Below, piece by piece: positions 17,349 through 25,088 of a stretch of 34,923 bases of DNA. Position 1 is the first letter of the stretch. The number at the start of each line of letters is the position of its first letter. The notes under the pieces are model-generated. The model ran no database searches. It had not been told where the DNA came from and was given only the letters and a program-made list of their open reading frames with translations. The position numbers and the translations under genes are program-made. The DNA is from Streptomyces sp. JJ38 (GTDB lineage Bacteria > Actinomycetota > Actinomycetes > Streptomycetales > Streptomycetaceae), in the NCBI RefSeq assembly GCF_019303475.1, contig NZ_JABLSI010000048.1, forward strand, positions 1-34,923, given 5' to 3'.

Positions 17349-17900
17349 ATGGCTGTGCATCGTGAACACCTCCTCAGGGCCGCCGCCGACCTGCTGTCGC
17401 GGCGCACCACGGCGTCCATGGACGAGATCGCCAGGGCGGCCGGAGTCAGCCGTGCCACGCTGCACCGGCACTTCGCCGGGCGTGACGCCCTCGTCCTGGC
17501 CCTGGGCGAGCTCGGCATCCGGCAGATCGAGGAGGGCCTCGACACCGCCCGGATCGACGAGGGCGACCCCACCGAGGCGCTGCGCCGCCTGCTCGCCGAG
17601 GCCATGCCCGTCGCCGGGTTCCTGGCCTTCCTCTACGGCGAGAACCAGCTCTACGCCACCGACCACATGGACGCCGGCTGGGCCCGCATCGACGAGCGCG
17701 TCGGCGCCCTCGTGCGGCGCGGACAGGCCGAGGGCGTCTTCCGCCGGGACCTGTCGCCGGCCTGGCTCATCGACGCGCTCTACGCCCTGATCGCCGCCTC
17801 CGGCTGGAGCGTGCAGGACGGCCGGCTCGCCCCGAAGGACGCCCCGCACATGGTGGCCGAGCTGCTGCTCGGCGGAGCACTGGAGAGGAACCCCCGATGA
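17349..17900 (+). CDS. TetR-family repressor of the adjacent MFS exporter
   Basis: 183 residues from ATG 17349 (MAVHREHLL); an upstream in-frame start at 17322 lies inside the operator and would miss the leaderless promoter. The N-terminal HTH (about 5-50) has TASMDEIARAAGVSRATLHR followed by HFAGRDALVLAL, the TetR signature. The C-terminal ligand domain is helical with no recognisable ligand. Its stop overlaps the exporter start by 4 bases (ATGA), so both are co-transcribed and coupled; a substrate of the exporter is the probable inducer (inference). Confidence 0.93.
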   Translation: MAVHREHLLRAAADLLSRRTTASMDEIARAAGVSRATLHRHFAGRDALVLALGELGIRQIEEGLDTARIDEGDPTEALRRLLAEAMPVAGFLAFLYGENQLYATDHMDAGWARIDERVGALVRRGQAEGVFRRDLSPAWLIDALYALIAASGWSVQDGRLAPKDAPHMVAELLLGGALERNPR

Positions 17901-19516
17901 CGTCACAGGCCGCACCCGGCCGTCGCGCACCGGCCGCCGGGACCGCACGGGCGGGCGCCCGGCGCTGGCTCGCCCTCGCCGTCCTCGCCCTGGCCGTGCT
18001 GCTCGTCGGCATCGACGCCACCGTGCTGGGGCTGGCCACGCCCTTCCTGAGCGAGGACCTCCGCCCGACCGGGACGCAGCTGCTGTGGATAGGCGACGTC
18101 TACTCGTTCGTCATCGCCGGACTGCTGGTCTCCATGGGCAGCCTCGGCGACCGGATCGGCCGCAAGCGGCTGCTGCTCTCCGGCGCCACCGTGTTCGGCG
18201 CGGTGTCGGTGCTGACCGCCTACGCGCACAGCCCGGAGGCCATGATCCTCTGGCGCGCCCTGCTCGGCGTGGCCGGAGCCACGCTGATGCCCGCCACGCT
18301 CGCCCTCATCCGCAACCTGTTCCACGACCCGCGCGAGCGCAGCCTGGCCGTGGGCATCTGGGGTGCCATGGCCTCGGCCGGGGCGGCCGTCGGGCCGGTG
18401 GCCGGGGGTTTCCTGCTGGAGCACTTCTGGTGGGGCTCGGTGTTCCTCATCAACCTGCCAGTGATGGCGGTCCTCGTCCTCGTCGGGGCGAGGGTGCTGC
18501 CCGAGTCCCGCGATCCGAACCCCGGCCCCTGGGACCTGCCCAGCGTGGGGCTGTCCATGGTGGGCATCATCGGCGTCGTCTACGCCGTCAAGGAGGCCGC
18601 CACCCACGGCCTCCGCTGGGACGCCTGCCTCGCCGGGGCACTGGGCGCCCTGGCGCTGGCCGCCTTCGTCCGGCGGCAGCTCCGGCTGCCGTCGCCGCTG
18701 CTGGACATGCGGCTGTTCCGGAGCCGCGGTCTGTCCGGCGCGGTCCTGGCCGACCTGCTGACGATCCTCGGCCTGGCGGGGATGGTCTTCTTCCTGTCGC
18801 AGTTCCTGCAGATGGTGCAGGGCCGCTCGCCGCTGGAGGCGGGGCTGGCCCAACTGCCCGCCGCGCTGGGCGCGGTGGTCTCCGGGCTGGTGGCCGGGCA
18901 CGTCGCCCGCCGTACCTCGGTGCAGGCCGCCGTGAGCTGGGGGCTCGCCGCCGTCGGGCTGGCCCTCGGGGCCTGCGTGTGGCTGGACGCGAGCACCGAC
19001 TACCGGCTGCTCGGCCCCATTCTGCTCGTCGTGGGCCTCGGGGCGGGGCTCTCCTTCACCGTCACGGCCGACGTGATCCTCTCCAGCGTGCCCGGGGAGC
19101 AGGCGGGCGCCGCCTCGGCCGTCTCCGAGACCGCCTACGAGCTCGGGTCGGCCCTGGGCATCGCGCTGCTCGGGTCCATCGTGACCGGTTTCTACCGCGG
19201 CTTCGCCGTTCCCGAGGGCGTCGGGGCGGGCCAGGCGGCGGACGCGCGGGAGTCCCTGGGGGCGGCCGTGGAGACGGCCGGGGCCCTCCCCGACCCCCTG
19301 GGCGGTGAGCTGCTCGCGGCGGCCCGGGAGAGCTTCACCGAGGGGCTGCGGACCGCCGCCGGGGCCGGTTCCGTGGCGCTGCTGACGGCCGCGGCCCTCG
19401 CCGGCTGGCTGCTGCGCGGCCAGCGGCTGGGTGAGGATCCGGAGGGCCCGGAGGGCCTGGAGGAAGAGTCTGCGGAGAAGCCGGGGGCCGTGCCGGAGGC
19501 CGAGTCGGCCGGATGA
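17897..19516 (+). CDS. MFS drug-efflux transporter, DHA2 (14-TMS) family
   Basis: 539 residues with about 14 hydrophobic segments. Motif A is LGDRIGRKRLLL (loop 2-3), motif C is AVGPVAGGF in TM5, and the first helix carries VGIDATVLGLATPFL, close to the DHA2 motif D1. This is the QacA/EmrB type of proton-driven exporter in the cytoplasmic membrane. The C-terminal about 40 residues are acidic and cytoplasmic. Coupled to the TetR gene by an ATGA overlap. Substrate unknown; QacA-like relatives export cationic antiseptics and dyes. Confidence 0.93.
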   Translation: MTSQAAPGRRAPAAGTARAGARRWLALAVLALAVLLVGIDATVLGLATPFLSEDLRPTGTQLLWIGDVYSFVIAGLLVSMGSLGDRIGRKRLLLSGATVFGAVSVLTAYAHSPEAMILWRALLGVAGATLMPATLALIRNLFHDPRERSLAVGIWGAMASAGAAVGPVAGGFLLEHFWWGSVFLINLPVMAVLVLVGARVLPESRDPNPGPWDLPSVGLSMVGIIGVVYAVKEAATHGLRWDACLAGALGALALAAFVRRQLRLPSPLLDMRLFRSRGLSGAVLADLLTILGLAGMVFFLSQFLQMVQGRSPLEAGLAQLPAALGAVVSGLVAGHVARRTSVQAAVSWGLAAVGLALGACVWLDASTDYRLLGPILLVVGLGAGLSFTVTADVILSSVPGEQAGAASAVSETAYELGSALGIALLGSIVTGFYRGFAVPEGVGAGQAADARESLGAAVETAGALPDPLGGELLAAARESFTEGLRTAAGAGSVALLTAAALAGWLLRGQRLGEDPEGPEGLEEESAEKPGAVPEAESAG

Positions 19517-19528
19517 ACGCGAAGGAGC

Positions 19529-20209
19529 TCAGGCCGCCTTCGCCTTGGTCGCGTACATGTCCACGTACTCCTGACCGGACAGCCGCATGACCTCGCTCAT
19601 GACCTCGTCCGTCACCGCGCGCAGCACATAGCGGTCCCGGTCCATGCCCTCGTACCGGGAGAAGTCCAGCGGCTCGCCGAAGCGCACGGTGATGCGCAGG
19701 CCGGGGCGCAGCCTGGGCAGGCCCCGCCCGCCCGGCTGCACCCGGTCGGTACCGATCATCGCGAACGGCACCACCGGGGCGCCCGTCATCAGGGCGAGCC
19801 GGGCGATCCCCGTGCGGCCGCGGTAGAGCCGGCCGTCGGGGGAGCGGGTGCCCTCGGGGTAGATGCCGAAGACCTTCCCCTCCTCCAGCACCCGGCGCCC
19901 GGTCATGAGCGCGGCGACGCCGCCGTGGCCGCCGTCCCGGTCCACGGGGATCATGCCGCAGCCCGTGAAGAACCACGCCATCAGGCGCCCCTTGAGGCTG
20001 GTGCCGGTGACGTACTCGTCCTTGCCGATGAAGAACACCTGCCGGTCGGTCACCAGCGGCAGAACCATCGAGTCGATGAAGGTGAGGTGGTTGCCGGCGA
20101 GGATCACCGGACCCTGTGCGGGGACGTGCCCCGCTCCCTCGATACGCGGGCGGAAGAGCAGGCGCAGGGCCGGGCCGAGTACCGCCTTGATCAGCAGGAA
20201 ACGGCGCAT
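19529..20209 (-). CDS. 1-acyl-sn-glycerol-3-phosphate acyltransferase (PlsC-like)
   Basis: 226 residues. The acyltransferase motifs are NHLTFIDS (His41-x4-Asp46, catalytic), FIGKDEYV, and YPEGTRSPDG (EGTR at 119-122, phosphate binding), followed by ARLALMTGAPVVPFAMIG. The N-terminus has a hydrophobic membrane-associated stretch. It probably makes phosphatidic acid from lysophosphatidic acid, but lysophospholipid and mycolyl-type relatives share these motifs. GGAGG lies upstream of ATG 20209. It is convergent with the MFS gene, 12 bases apart. Confidence 0.9.
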   Translation of the reverse strand: MRRFLLIKAVLGPALRLLFRPRIEGAGHVPAQGPVILAGNHLTFIDSMVLPLVTDRQVFFIGKDEYVTGTSLKGRLMAWFFTGCGMIPVDRDGGHGGVAALMTGRRVLEEGKVFGIYPEGTRSPDGRLYRGRTGIARLALMTGAPVVPFAMIGTDRVQPGGRGLPRLRPGLRITVRFGEPLDFSRYEGMDRDRYVLRAVTDEVMSEVMRLSGQEYVDMYATKAKAA

Positions 20210-20475
20210 CGCGGATTCAGCCTCCGGTAGTGGTTTCAGTCGGCGCCACCGGGCGCGGACACGACCTTACTCGGGTCGGACGTACCCACGAACCACCGGG
20301 TAACCACGCACCGGGTGACGGTGGTTCCCCCGCGTGGCTCCCCGGCCGGTGTTCGCCTCCTGTTCCGGACCCCGTCTCCCGACGGACAGCGGCCCGCGCC
20401 TAGGCTTCGCCCGTCATCCGCCACGCGGGAGGCGGTTTCGCCGTGTCCGCTCCCGCACCACCTCTGGGAGGGTCC
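20210..20475. promoter_or_regulatory. Divergent promoter region between plsC-like and GDPD genes
   Basis: A minus-strand -10 candidate TAAGGT is the complement of 20264-20269. A plus-strand candidate TAGGCT is at 20401-20406, about 70 bases before the GDPD ATG. Between them an inverted repeat AACCACC (20291-20297) / GGTGGTT (20321-20327) encloses two copies of CACCGGGT and could be an operator. No gene is seen. Confidence 0.4.
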
Positions 20476-21636
20476 ATGGAACACCTGCAGCAGCCCGGGC
20501 GCAGAGCCGTCCTCGGGGCGACCGTGCTGGGGGCGGCCGGAGCCGTCGCCCTGGGCGCGTCCGGCAGCGCCCAGGCCGCCGCGCCCGCGCGCGGTGGCCG
20601 ACGTCCCGGCGGCCACCGGCTGCCCGTTCCCGCCGTCATCGCCCACCGCGGCGCCAGCGGCTACCGCCCCGAACACACCTTCGGCGCCTACGAGCTGGCC
20701 CTGGACATGGGTGCGGACGTGATCGAGCAGGATCTCGTGCCCACCAAGGACGGCCATCTCGTGTGCCGCCACGAGAACGAGATCGGCGGTACCACCGACG
20801 TCGCCGACCACCCGGAGTTCGCCGACCGCAAGACCACCAAGACGGTCGACGGCGGCTCCATCACCGGCTGGTTCACCGAGGACTTCACCCTCCGGGAGCT
20901 GAAGACCCTGCGCGCCACCGAACGCATCCCCGCCCAGCGGCCGAACAACACCCTCTACGACGGCCGCTGGACCGTGCCGACCTTCGCCGAGGTCCTCGAC
21001 TGGGCCCGCACCGAGGGCCGGCGCCGCGGGCGCACCGTCTGGCTCCACGTGGAGACCAAGCACCCGAGCTACTTCCGCGGCCTCGGGCTCGGCCTGGAGG
21101 AGCCGCTCGCCCGGCTGCTGCGCGCGCACGGGCTGCACCGCCGCAACGCGCCGGTCTTCCTGCAGTCCTTCGAACCGAGCAGCGTCCAGCGCCTGGCCCG
21201 GCTCGTGGACACCCCCGGCGTGGTGCTGCTGTGGAAGGAGGACTACCGCCCCTGGGACTTCACCGAGGCGGGCGACCCCAGGACCACGGCCGACCTCGTC
21301 TCGCCGGAGGGCCTCGACTGGATCGCCTCCTTCGCGCGGGGCATCGGCCCGCTGATGGACCTGATCCTCCCCAAGCGCTCCGACGGCAGCCTCGGTGAGC
21401 CGACCACGCTTGTCGAGGACGCCCACGCCCGCGGTCTGGTGCTGCACCCGTACACCATGCGCAACGAGAACGCCTTCCTGCCGACCGACTTCCGGCGCGG
21501 CTCGGACCCGAACGCCCACGGCGACGCCTTCGCCGCGCTGCGCACCTACTTCGGTACCGGCATCGACGGCATCTTCACCGACCACCCCGACACCGCGCTG
21601 CTCGCGGCGGCCGACTTCCGTCGCACCCAGGGGTGA
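20476..21636 (+). CDS. Secreted glycerophosphodiester phosphodiesterase (Tat substrate)
   Basis: 386 residues. The N-terminus is a Tat signal: twin arginines in PGRRAVLG (Arg9-Arg10), a hydrophobic Ala/Gly/Leu stretch, and a likely cleavage after AQA (about 34). The GDPD domain starts at VIAHRGASGYRPEHTF: His57-Arg58, then metal ligands Glu84 and Asp86 in DVIEQD and His99 in CRHE. It hydrolyses glycerophosphodiesters to glycerol 3-phosphate and alcohol outside the membrane, feeding phosphate/glycerol uptake. ATG 20476 has GGGAGGG just upstream; GTG 20443 is a less likely alternative. Confidence 0.93.
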   Translation: MEHLQQPGRRAVLGATVLGAAGAVALGASGSAQAAAPARGGRRPGGHRLPVPAVIAHRGASGYRPEHTFGAYELALDMGADVIEQDLVPTKDGHLVCRHENEIGGTTDVADHPEFADRKTTKTVDGGSITGWFTEDFTLRELKTLRATERIPAQRPNNTLYDGRWTVPTFAEVLDWARTEGRRRGRTVWLHVETKHPSYFRGLGLGLEEPLARLLRAHGLHRRNAPVFLQSFEPSSVQRLARLVDTPGVVLLWKEDYRPWDFTEAGDPRTTADLVSPEGLDWIASFARGIGPLMDLILPKRSDGSLGEPTTLVEDAHARGLVLHPYTMRNENAFLPTDFRRGSDPNAHGDAFAALRTYFGTGIDGIFTDHPDTALLAAADFRRTQG

Positions 21637-21663
21637 AGCGCGTCCGCCCGTGAAACCGGCCCC

Positions 21664-21703
21664 GCGGCCGCCCGGTGGGATGCCCGCCCCACCGGGCGGC
21701 CGC
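21664..21703 (+). terminator. Perfect 16-bp hairpin after the GDPD gene
   Basis: Arms 21664-21679 and 21688-21703 pair perfectly over 16 bases with an 8-base loop. It lies 28 bases past the stop. It is followed by GTTCG, with no U-tract. Confidence 0.8.
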
Positions 21704-21993
21704 GTTCGAACCCCTGGTCACGCGGCTGACGGGAGGCCCCGGAAGGCTGAGGGGAACCGCCCGCCGAACCGGGGAATCGCAGGCGGGTTGGGAATCTCAC
21801 AGGCTGGTTGGGGGCTGTCGCGTTCCCGCGGCCTGCGATCTCTGCGCAGAATGCTCTCGACGGAGGTTGGAAACCCCGCACACGGGGGAAGGGTGCGAAA
21901 GACAACCGGCGTCACCAGGGCAGCCAAGCCCGTCCGCGCGACCCTCACTCCCCGGCGCGGCGGGCGCGAGACACCAGAAAGAGGCGTGCGCAC
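21704..21993 (+). ncRNA. Candidate structured leader RNA upstream of the GNAT gene
   Basis: No gene is seen. The segment 21776-21839 folds as an extended hairpin: ATCGCAGGC (21776-21784) with GCCTGCGAT (21831-21839), then GGGAA (21790-21794) with TTCCC (21823-21827), then ACAG (21799-21802) with CTGT (21815-21818). CTGCG (21833-21837) can instead pair with CGCAG (21845-21849), so two exclusive folds exist. A near-direct repeat CAGGC(G/T)GGTTGGG occurs within it. I could not match it to a known riboswitch class. A ribosome binding site AAAGAGG (21978-21984) precedes the GNAT ATG. It may be a cis-regulator, a small RNA or chance structure in GC-rich DNA. Confidence 0.3.
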
Positions 21994-22497
21994 ATGGCCA
22001 TGAGCGTGACCATCTCTGCGGCGACCGCCCAGGACACGGAGCAGATCCTCAAGCTCCAGTACCTGTGCTACCAGAGCGAGGCCGAGCTCTACCGGGACTG
22101 GGGCATCGAGCCGTTGACCCAGACCCTGGAGGCCCTGCGCGCGGAACTGTCCGACGGCGTCGTCCTCGTGGCCCGGCTCGGCGACGAGGTCGTCGGCTCC
22201 GTCCGCGGGACCGTGGACGGCGACGGCACGGCCCACATCAACAAGCTCATCGTCCACCCGCGGCTCCAGCGCCACGGGCTCGGCGGCCGGCTCCTGGCCG
22301 AGCTGGAGACCCGGCTCGCGGCAGGACAGGGCGCCCGCCGGTTCCGGCTGTTCACCGGCCACCGCAGCGAGGGGAACCTGCGGCTGTACCGGCGCTGCGG
22401 CTACGTCGCCTCGGCCACCGAGCGCGTGTCGCCCAAGCTGAGCCTCATCACCCTGGAGAAGGCCGCGGTGGCGCAGGAGTACGCCACCAGCGCCTGA
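21994..22497 (+). CDS. GNAT-family N-acetyltransferase
   Basis: 167 residues. GNAT features: VLVARLGDEVVGSVRGTVDG (beta4 region), HINKLIVHPRLQRHGLGGRLL (motif A with the acetyl-CoA loop RLQRHGLGG), and ENR-type end SEGNLRLYRRCGYV (motif B). Acceptor unknown. ATG 21994 follows AAAGAGG by 9 bases; the ATG six bases further (MSVTIS) is an alternative. The frame is open upstream to 21808 but that part is non-coding in character. It is convergent with two membrane-protein genes across a strong hairpin. Confidence 0.92.
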   Translation: MAMSVTISAATAQDTEQILKLQYLCYQSEAELYRDWGIEPLTQTLEALRAELSDGVVLVARLGDEVVGSVRGTVDGDGTAHINKLIVHPRLQRHGLGGRLLAELETRLAAGQGARRFRLFTGHRSEGNLRLYRRCGYVASATERVSPKLSLITLEKAAVAQEYATSA

Positions 22498-22528
22498 CCG
22501 CCGGTCGGCGCGCCCGTCAGCGGGTGCG

Positions 22529-22582
22529 CCGGAATCCGTGGACGGCCCCGGGCGGGAGCGCGGGGCCGTCCACGGATTCCGG
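22529..22582. terminator. Bidirectional terminator, perfect 21-bp hairpin
   Basis: Arms 22529-22549 and 22562-22582 are perfectly complementary over 21 bases with a 12-base loop. It lies between the convergent GNAT gene (ends 22497) and the membrane-protein gene (ends 22601), so it can serve both strands. Confidence 0.85.
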
Positions 22583-22600
22583 GCGCGGTCCCGGGGCCCC

Positions 22601-23035
22601 TCACGCTCCGCGGGACCGCCGCAGCCACCACAGCCCGACGACGGGCAGGCCGAGCGGAATGAACAGGTACCCCATGCCGTAGGCCGACCACACCGTCGTG
22701 TCGGGGAAGGCCCCGGGATCGAAGACGGACCAGGTGCCGACGACGAGCACCCCGGCCAGCTCGGCGACACAGCCGGCCAGCGCCGTCCGGCGTGCCGTCT
22801 CTCCTCCGCGGAGGAGGGCGACGGTGATGGCCGCGTAGACGAGGGCGGCCACCGCCGAGAGCGTGTAGGGCAGCGGAGCCTCGTCGAAGCGGGTCGCGAT
22901 CTGGTAGGCCGATCGCGAGGCCGCCCCCACCGTGAACACGATGTAGAGGGTTACCAGCAGCCGTCCCGGCCCGGAGCCGATGCCGCCGCTCGGTGGCGCC
23001 GCCCCGGGCGCCCTGCGCGTCGGCGCGTCAGCCAC
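22601..23035 (-). CDS. Small integral membrane protein (four predicted TM segments)
   Basis: 144 residues from GTG 23035. The N-terminal 25 residues are Pro/Gly/Arg-rich, then four hydrophobic segments: LLVTLYIVFTVGAA, LSAVAALVYAAITVALL, GCVAELAGVLVVGTW and YLFIPLGLPVVGLWWL. No enzymatic motif was recognised. Its start lies 8 bases inside the end of the upstream membrane-protein gene, so the pair is translationally coupled and may form a complex (inference). The GTG is chosen for this overlap and because sequence upstream has no membrane character. Confidence 0.8.
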   Translation of the reverse strand: MADAPTRRAPGAAPPSGGIGSGPGRLLVTLYIVFTVGAASRSAYQIATRFDEAPLPYTLSAVAALVYAAITVALLRGGETARRTALAGCVAELAGVLVVGTWSVFDPGAFPDTTVWSAYGMGYLFIPLGLPVVGLWWLRRSRGA

Positions 23036-23396
23036 CGCCGCCTCCCCAGATGTCGTAGAGCCGAACCTCGAGCACGGCCAGCACCACCGCTCCCGCCGCG
23101 ACCGTCGCCGAACCCCAGCGCGTGCGCTCGGAGAGCGAGAGGAACGCCACGGCCGGAATCGCACAGGCGCAGCCGAGCAGATACGAGACGAAGACGACCG
23201 AGCCCTCGTCCGGTTCCCCGCCCCCGGCCAGTTCGACGACCCCGACGACGAGCTGCGCGAGGGCGAGCACGGTGACGAGGGCCATGCCGATGAAGTGCCA
23301 GTCCTTGGTGGGCTGGTCCCGGTAGGCCGCGTGGCCGCACCAGGCGGCCAGCGCGAGCGCGGTCACGGCGACCGCGACCGTCAGGGGGGTGAACAT
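23028..23396 (-). CDS. Small integral membrane protein (four predicted TM segments), first gene of the pair
   Basis: 122 residues from ATG 23396. Hydrophobic segments: PLTVAVAVTALALAAWCG, IGMALVTVLALAQLVVGVV, VVFVSYLLGCACAIPAVAFL and ATVAAGAVVLAVLEV; short loops and a Gly-rich end. No family name is recognised. It is probably made from a leaderless mRNA, since TAAAGT lies 7 bases before the ATG. Divergent from the metNIQ region. Confidence 0.8.
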   Translation of the reverse strand: MFTPLTVAVAVTALALAAWCGHAAYRDQPTKDWHFIGMALVTVLALAQLVVGVVELAGGGEPDEGSVVFVSYLLGCACAIPAVAFLSLSERTRWGSATVAAGAVVLAVLEVRLYDIWGGGGG

Positions 23397-23403
23397 GGCA
23401 GCG

Positions 23404-23409
23404 ACTTTA
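23404..23409 (-). promoter_or_regulatory. Leaderless -10 element of the membrane-protein pair
   Basis: The complement reads TAAAGT, a TANNNT match, followed by 7 bases and ATG 23396. Confidence 0.5.
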
Positions 23410-23713
23410 CTGCGCCGGACGACCCCGGCCGGTTCCGGGTGGGCCCGTGCCCGACGCCGGCCGCCGGGCTCGGCCGCACCCGGCCGTGCCCGGCGGCGTC
23501 GGCCGCGGACCGGGTGGCCTTGGCCACAGCCCGCAGGCCCGGAGAGCTGCGGCCCGCTGCGCCCCACCGTTCGCCGGGACTCGTATCGTCGCAGGTCAGC
23601 GAGATTCCACCGGGGGAGTGGGGCGAAGGACCGGGCGGCTGCGCCCACCGGCCGGACGTCCATTATCCGGACTTCCGTCTCCGGGATTGGGACGCGCCGG
23701 GGTCGGTCTGCTC
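23410..23713. other. Gene-free stretch upstream of the met leader ORF
   Basis: GC-rich, with many short overlapping inverted repeats around 23440-23515; no coding region with a recognisable product. It must hold any regulator sites for the metNIQ promoter, but none is evident, and I see no SAM-riboswitch-like sequence. Confidence 0.35.
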
Positions 23714-23719
23714 TACTTG
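23714..23719 (+). promoter_or_regulatory. Probable -10 element for the met leader ORF
   Basis: TACTTG lies 5 bases before ATG 23725. It deviates from TANNNT only in the last base and has the spacing seen for leaderless genes elsewhere in this window. Confidence 0.4.
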
Positions 23720-23724
23720 CCCCC

Positions 23725-23811
23725 ATGAGCACGACGCGCAGCCCCCTTCACGTCACCGAGGCGAACTCCCTGCCCGGTGGCTGCTGCATGCGTCGAATGT
23801 GTGACCGCTGA
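23725..23811 (+). CDS. 28-residue Cys/Met leader peptide upstream of metNIQ
   Basis: A short ORF begins with ATG 23725 and ends with TGA 23809-23811. Its last nine residues are CCMRRMCDR: two adjacent Cys codons (23782-23787), Met (23788), Met (23797) and Cys (23800), just before the stop. Sulfur amino acids packed at the end of a short ORF before a methionine importer are the mark of an attenuation leader peptide. Leaderless short ORFs with runs of Cys codons are known cysteine-responsive attenuators in mycobacteria. The gap to metN (191 bases) has candidate hairpins: CTCGC/GCGAG (23831-23848) and the palindrome 23909-23920. The ORF may instead be a chance frame. Confidence 0.55.
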   Translation: MSTTRSPLHVTEANSLPGGCCMRRMCDR

Positions 23812-24002
23812 GGGCCCCCGCCCGAGCAGCCTCGCGCCCCGAAGCGAGCCAGCGCCCCGCGCCGACTGACCCCGCCGCACCCCGACGTGCGCACAGCACC
23901 CCGCCGGTGCCGACGTCGGCCGCGCCGCCCGTCAGCCATCCCGACACACCCCCGCACGCCGCCCCACGAGGGCGCCGCGTGCCCGACAGTGACGGAAACC
24001 CA

Positions 24003-25088
24003 GTGATCACCACCACGGACCTGACGAAGGTCTACCGCACAGCCGACCGCGAGGTCACCGCCCTGGACCGGGTGAACCTGCGGGTCAAGGAGGGCGAGGT
24101 CTACGGCGTCATCGGCCAGAGCGGCGCCGGCAAGTCCTCCCTCATCCGCTGCGTCAACCTGCTGGAGACGCCCACCTCGGGCACGGTGACCGTCGACGGT
24201 GTGGAGCTGACCGCCCTCGCCGGCCGCGGTCCGCGGCCACCGGCTGCCCTGCGCGCCGCCCGGACCCGCATCGGCATGGTCTTCCAGCACTTCAACCTCC
24301 TCTCCTCGCGCACCGTGCAGGGCAACGTCGAACTGCCCCTGGAGATCCTCGGCGTCACCCGGGCCGAGCGCCGCCGCAAGGCCCTCGACCTCCTGGACGT
24401 CGTCGGGCTCGCCGACCGCGCCCGTGCCTACCCCGCACAGCTCTCCGGCGGGCAGAAGCAGCGGGTCGGCATCGCGCGCGCCCTCGCGGGTGACCCGAAG
24501 GTGCTGCTCTCCGACGAGGCCACCTCCGCCCTCGACCCGGACACCACCCGCTCGGTGCTGGAGCTGCTGCGCGACCTCAACCGGCAGCTCGGCCTGACCG
24601 TTCTGCTCATCACCCACGAGATGGACGTCGTGAAGACGGTGTGCGACTCCGCCGCGCTCATGCGCGCGGGCCGGATCGTGGAGTCCGGCACCGTCCCCGA
24701 GCTGCTCGCCACCCCCGGCTCCGAGCTGGCCGCCACGCTGTTCCCCGTCGGCGGGCCCGTCCCGGACGCCACGGACCGCACCGTCGTCGACATCACCTTC
24801 CACGGCGCGGCCACCGGACGTCCGGTGATCTCCCAGCTCGCCCGCACCTACGCCATCGACGTCTCGATCCTCGGCGCCGCCATGGACGCCGTCGGCACGG
24901 CGCAGGTCGGCCGCATGCGCATCGAACTGCCCGGCCCGTTCGCCGACAACGTCGTCCCCATCGGCTTCCTGCGCGAGCAGGGCCTCGCCGTCGACGTCGT
25001 CACCGGGACGGGCGGCGCCGCGCTCCCGCCCGACGCCACCGAGCCCCGTGCCGACCAGGCCGCACCGACCCCGGAGGGCATCCGATGA
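24003..25088 (+). CDS. metN: Methionine ABC transporter ATP-binding protein
   Basis: 361 residues from GTG 24003 (ITTTDLTKVY), where homology to the family begins; the frame is open upstream to 23907 and GTG 23979 is an alternative. Walker A GQSGAGKSS (38-46), signature LSGGQ (147-151), Walker B VLLSDE (167-172), H-loop in LITHEMD. The C-terminal NIL domain (about 265-345, HGAATGRPVISQLARTYAID) is the methionine-binding regulatory domain of MetN. It powers uptake of methionine with MetI and MetQ. The ribosome binding site is weak (GGAAACCCA), which fits control by the leader ORF. Stop overlaps metI by 4 bases. Confidence 0.95.
   Translation: MITTTDLTKVYRTADREVTALDRVNLRVKEGEVYGVIGQSGAGKSSLIRCVNLLETPTSGTVTVDGVELTALAGRGPRPPAALRAARTRIGMVFQHFNLLSSRTVQGNVELPLEILGVTRAERRRKALDLLDVVGLADRARAYPAQLSGGQKQRVGIARALAGDPKVLLSDEATSALDPDTTRSVLELLRDLNRQLGLTVLLITHEMDVVKTVCDSAALMRAGRIVESGTVPELLATPGSELAATLFPVGGPVPDATDRTVVDITFHGAATGRPVISQLARTYAIDVSILGAAMDAVGTAQVGRMRIELPGPFADNVVPIGFLREQGLAVDVVTGTGGAALPPDATEPRADQAAPTPEGIR

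Noticed and set aside
21808..21993. N-terminal extension of the GNAT gene in the open upstream frame
   Set aside because: Arg/Pro/His-rich with no relation to GNAT; the family fold starts at the ATG with a good ribosome binding site at 21994, and the region folds as RNA.
24003..24060. SAM riboswitch in front of metN
   Set aside because: No SAM-I or SAM-IV-like core is seen in 23812-24002; the leader ORF is the only regulatory feature visible.
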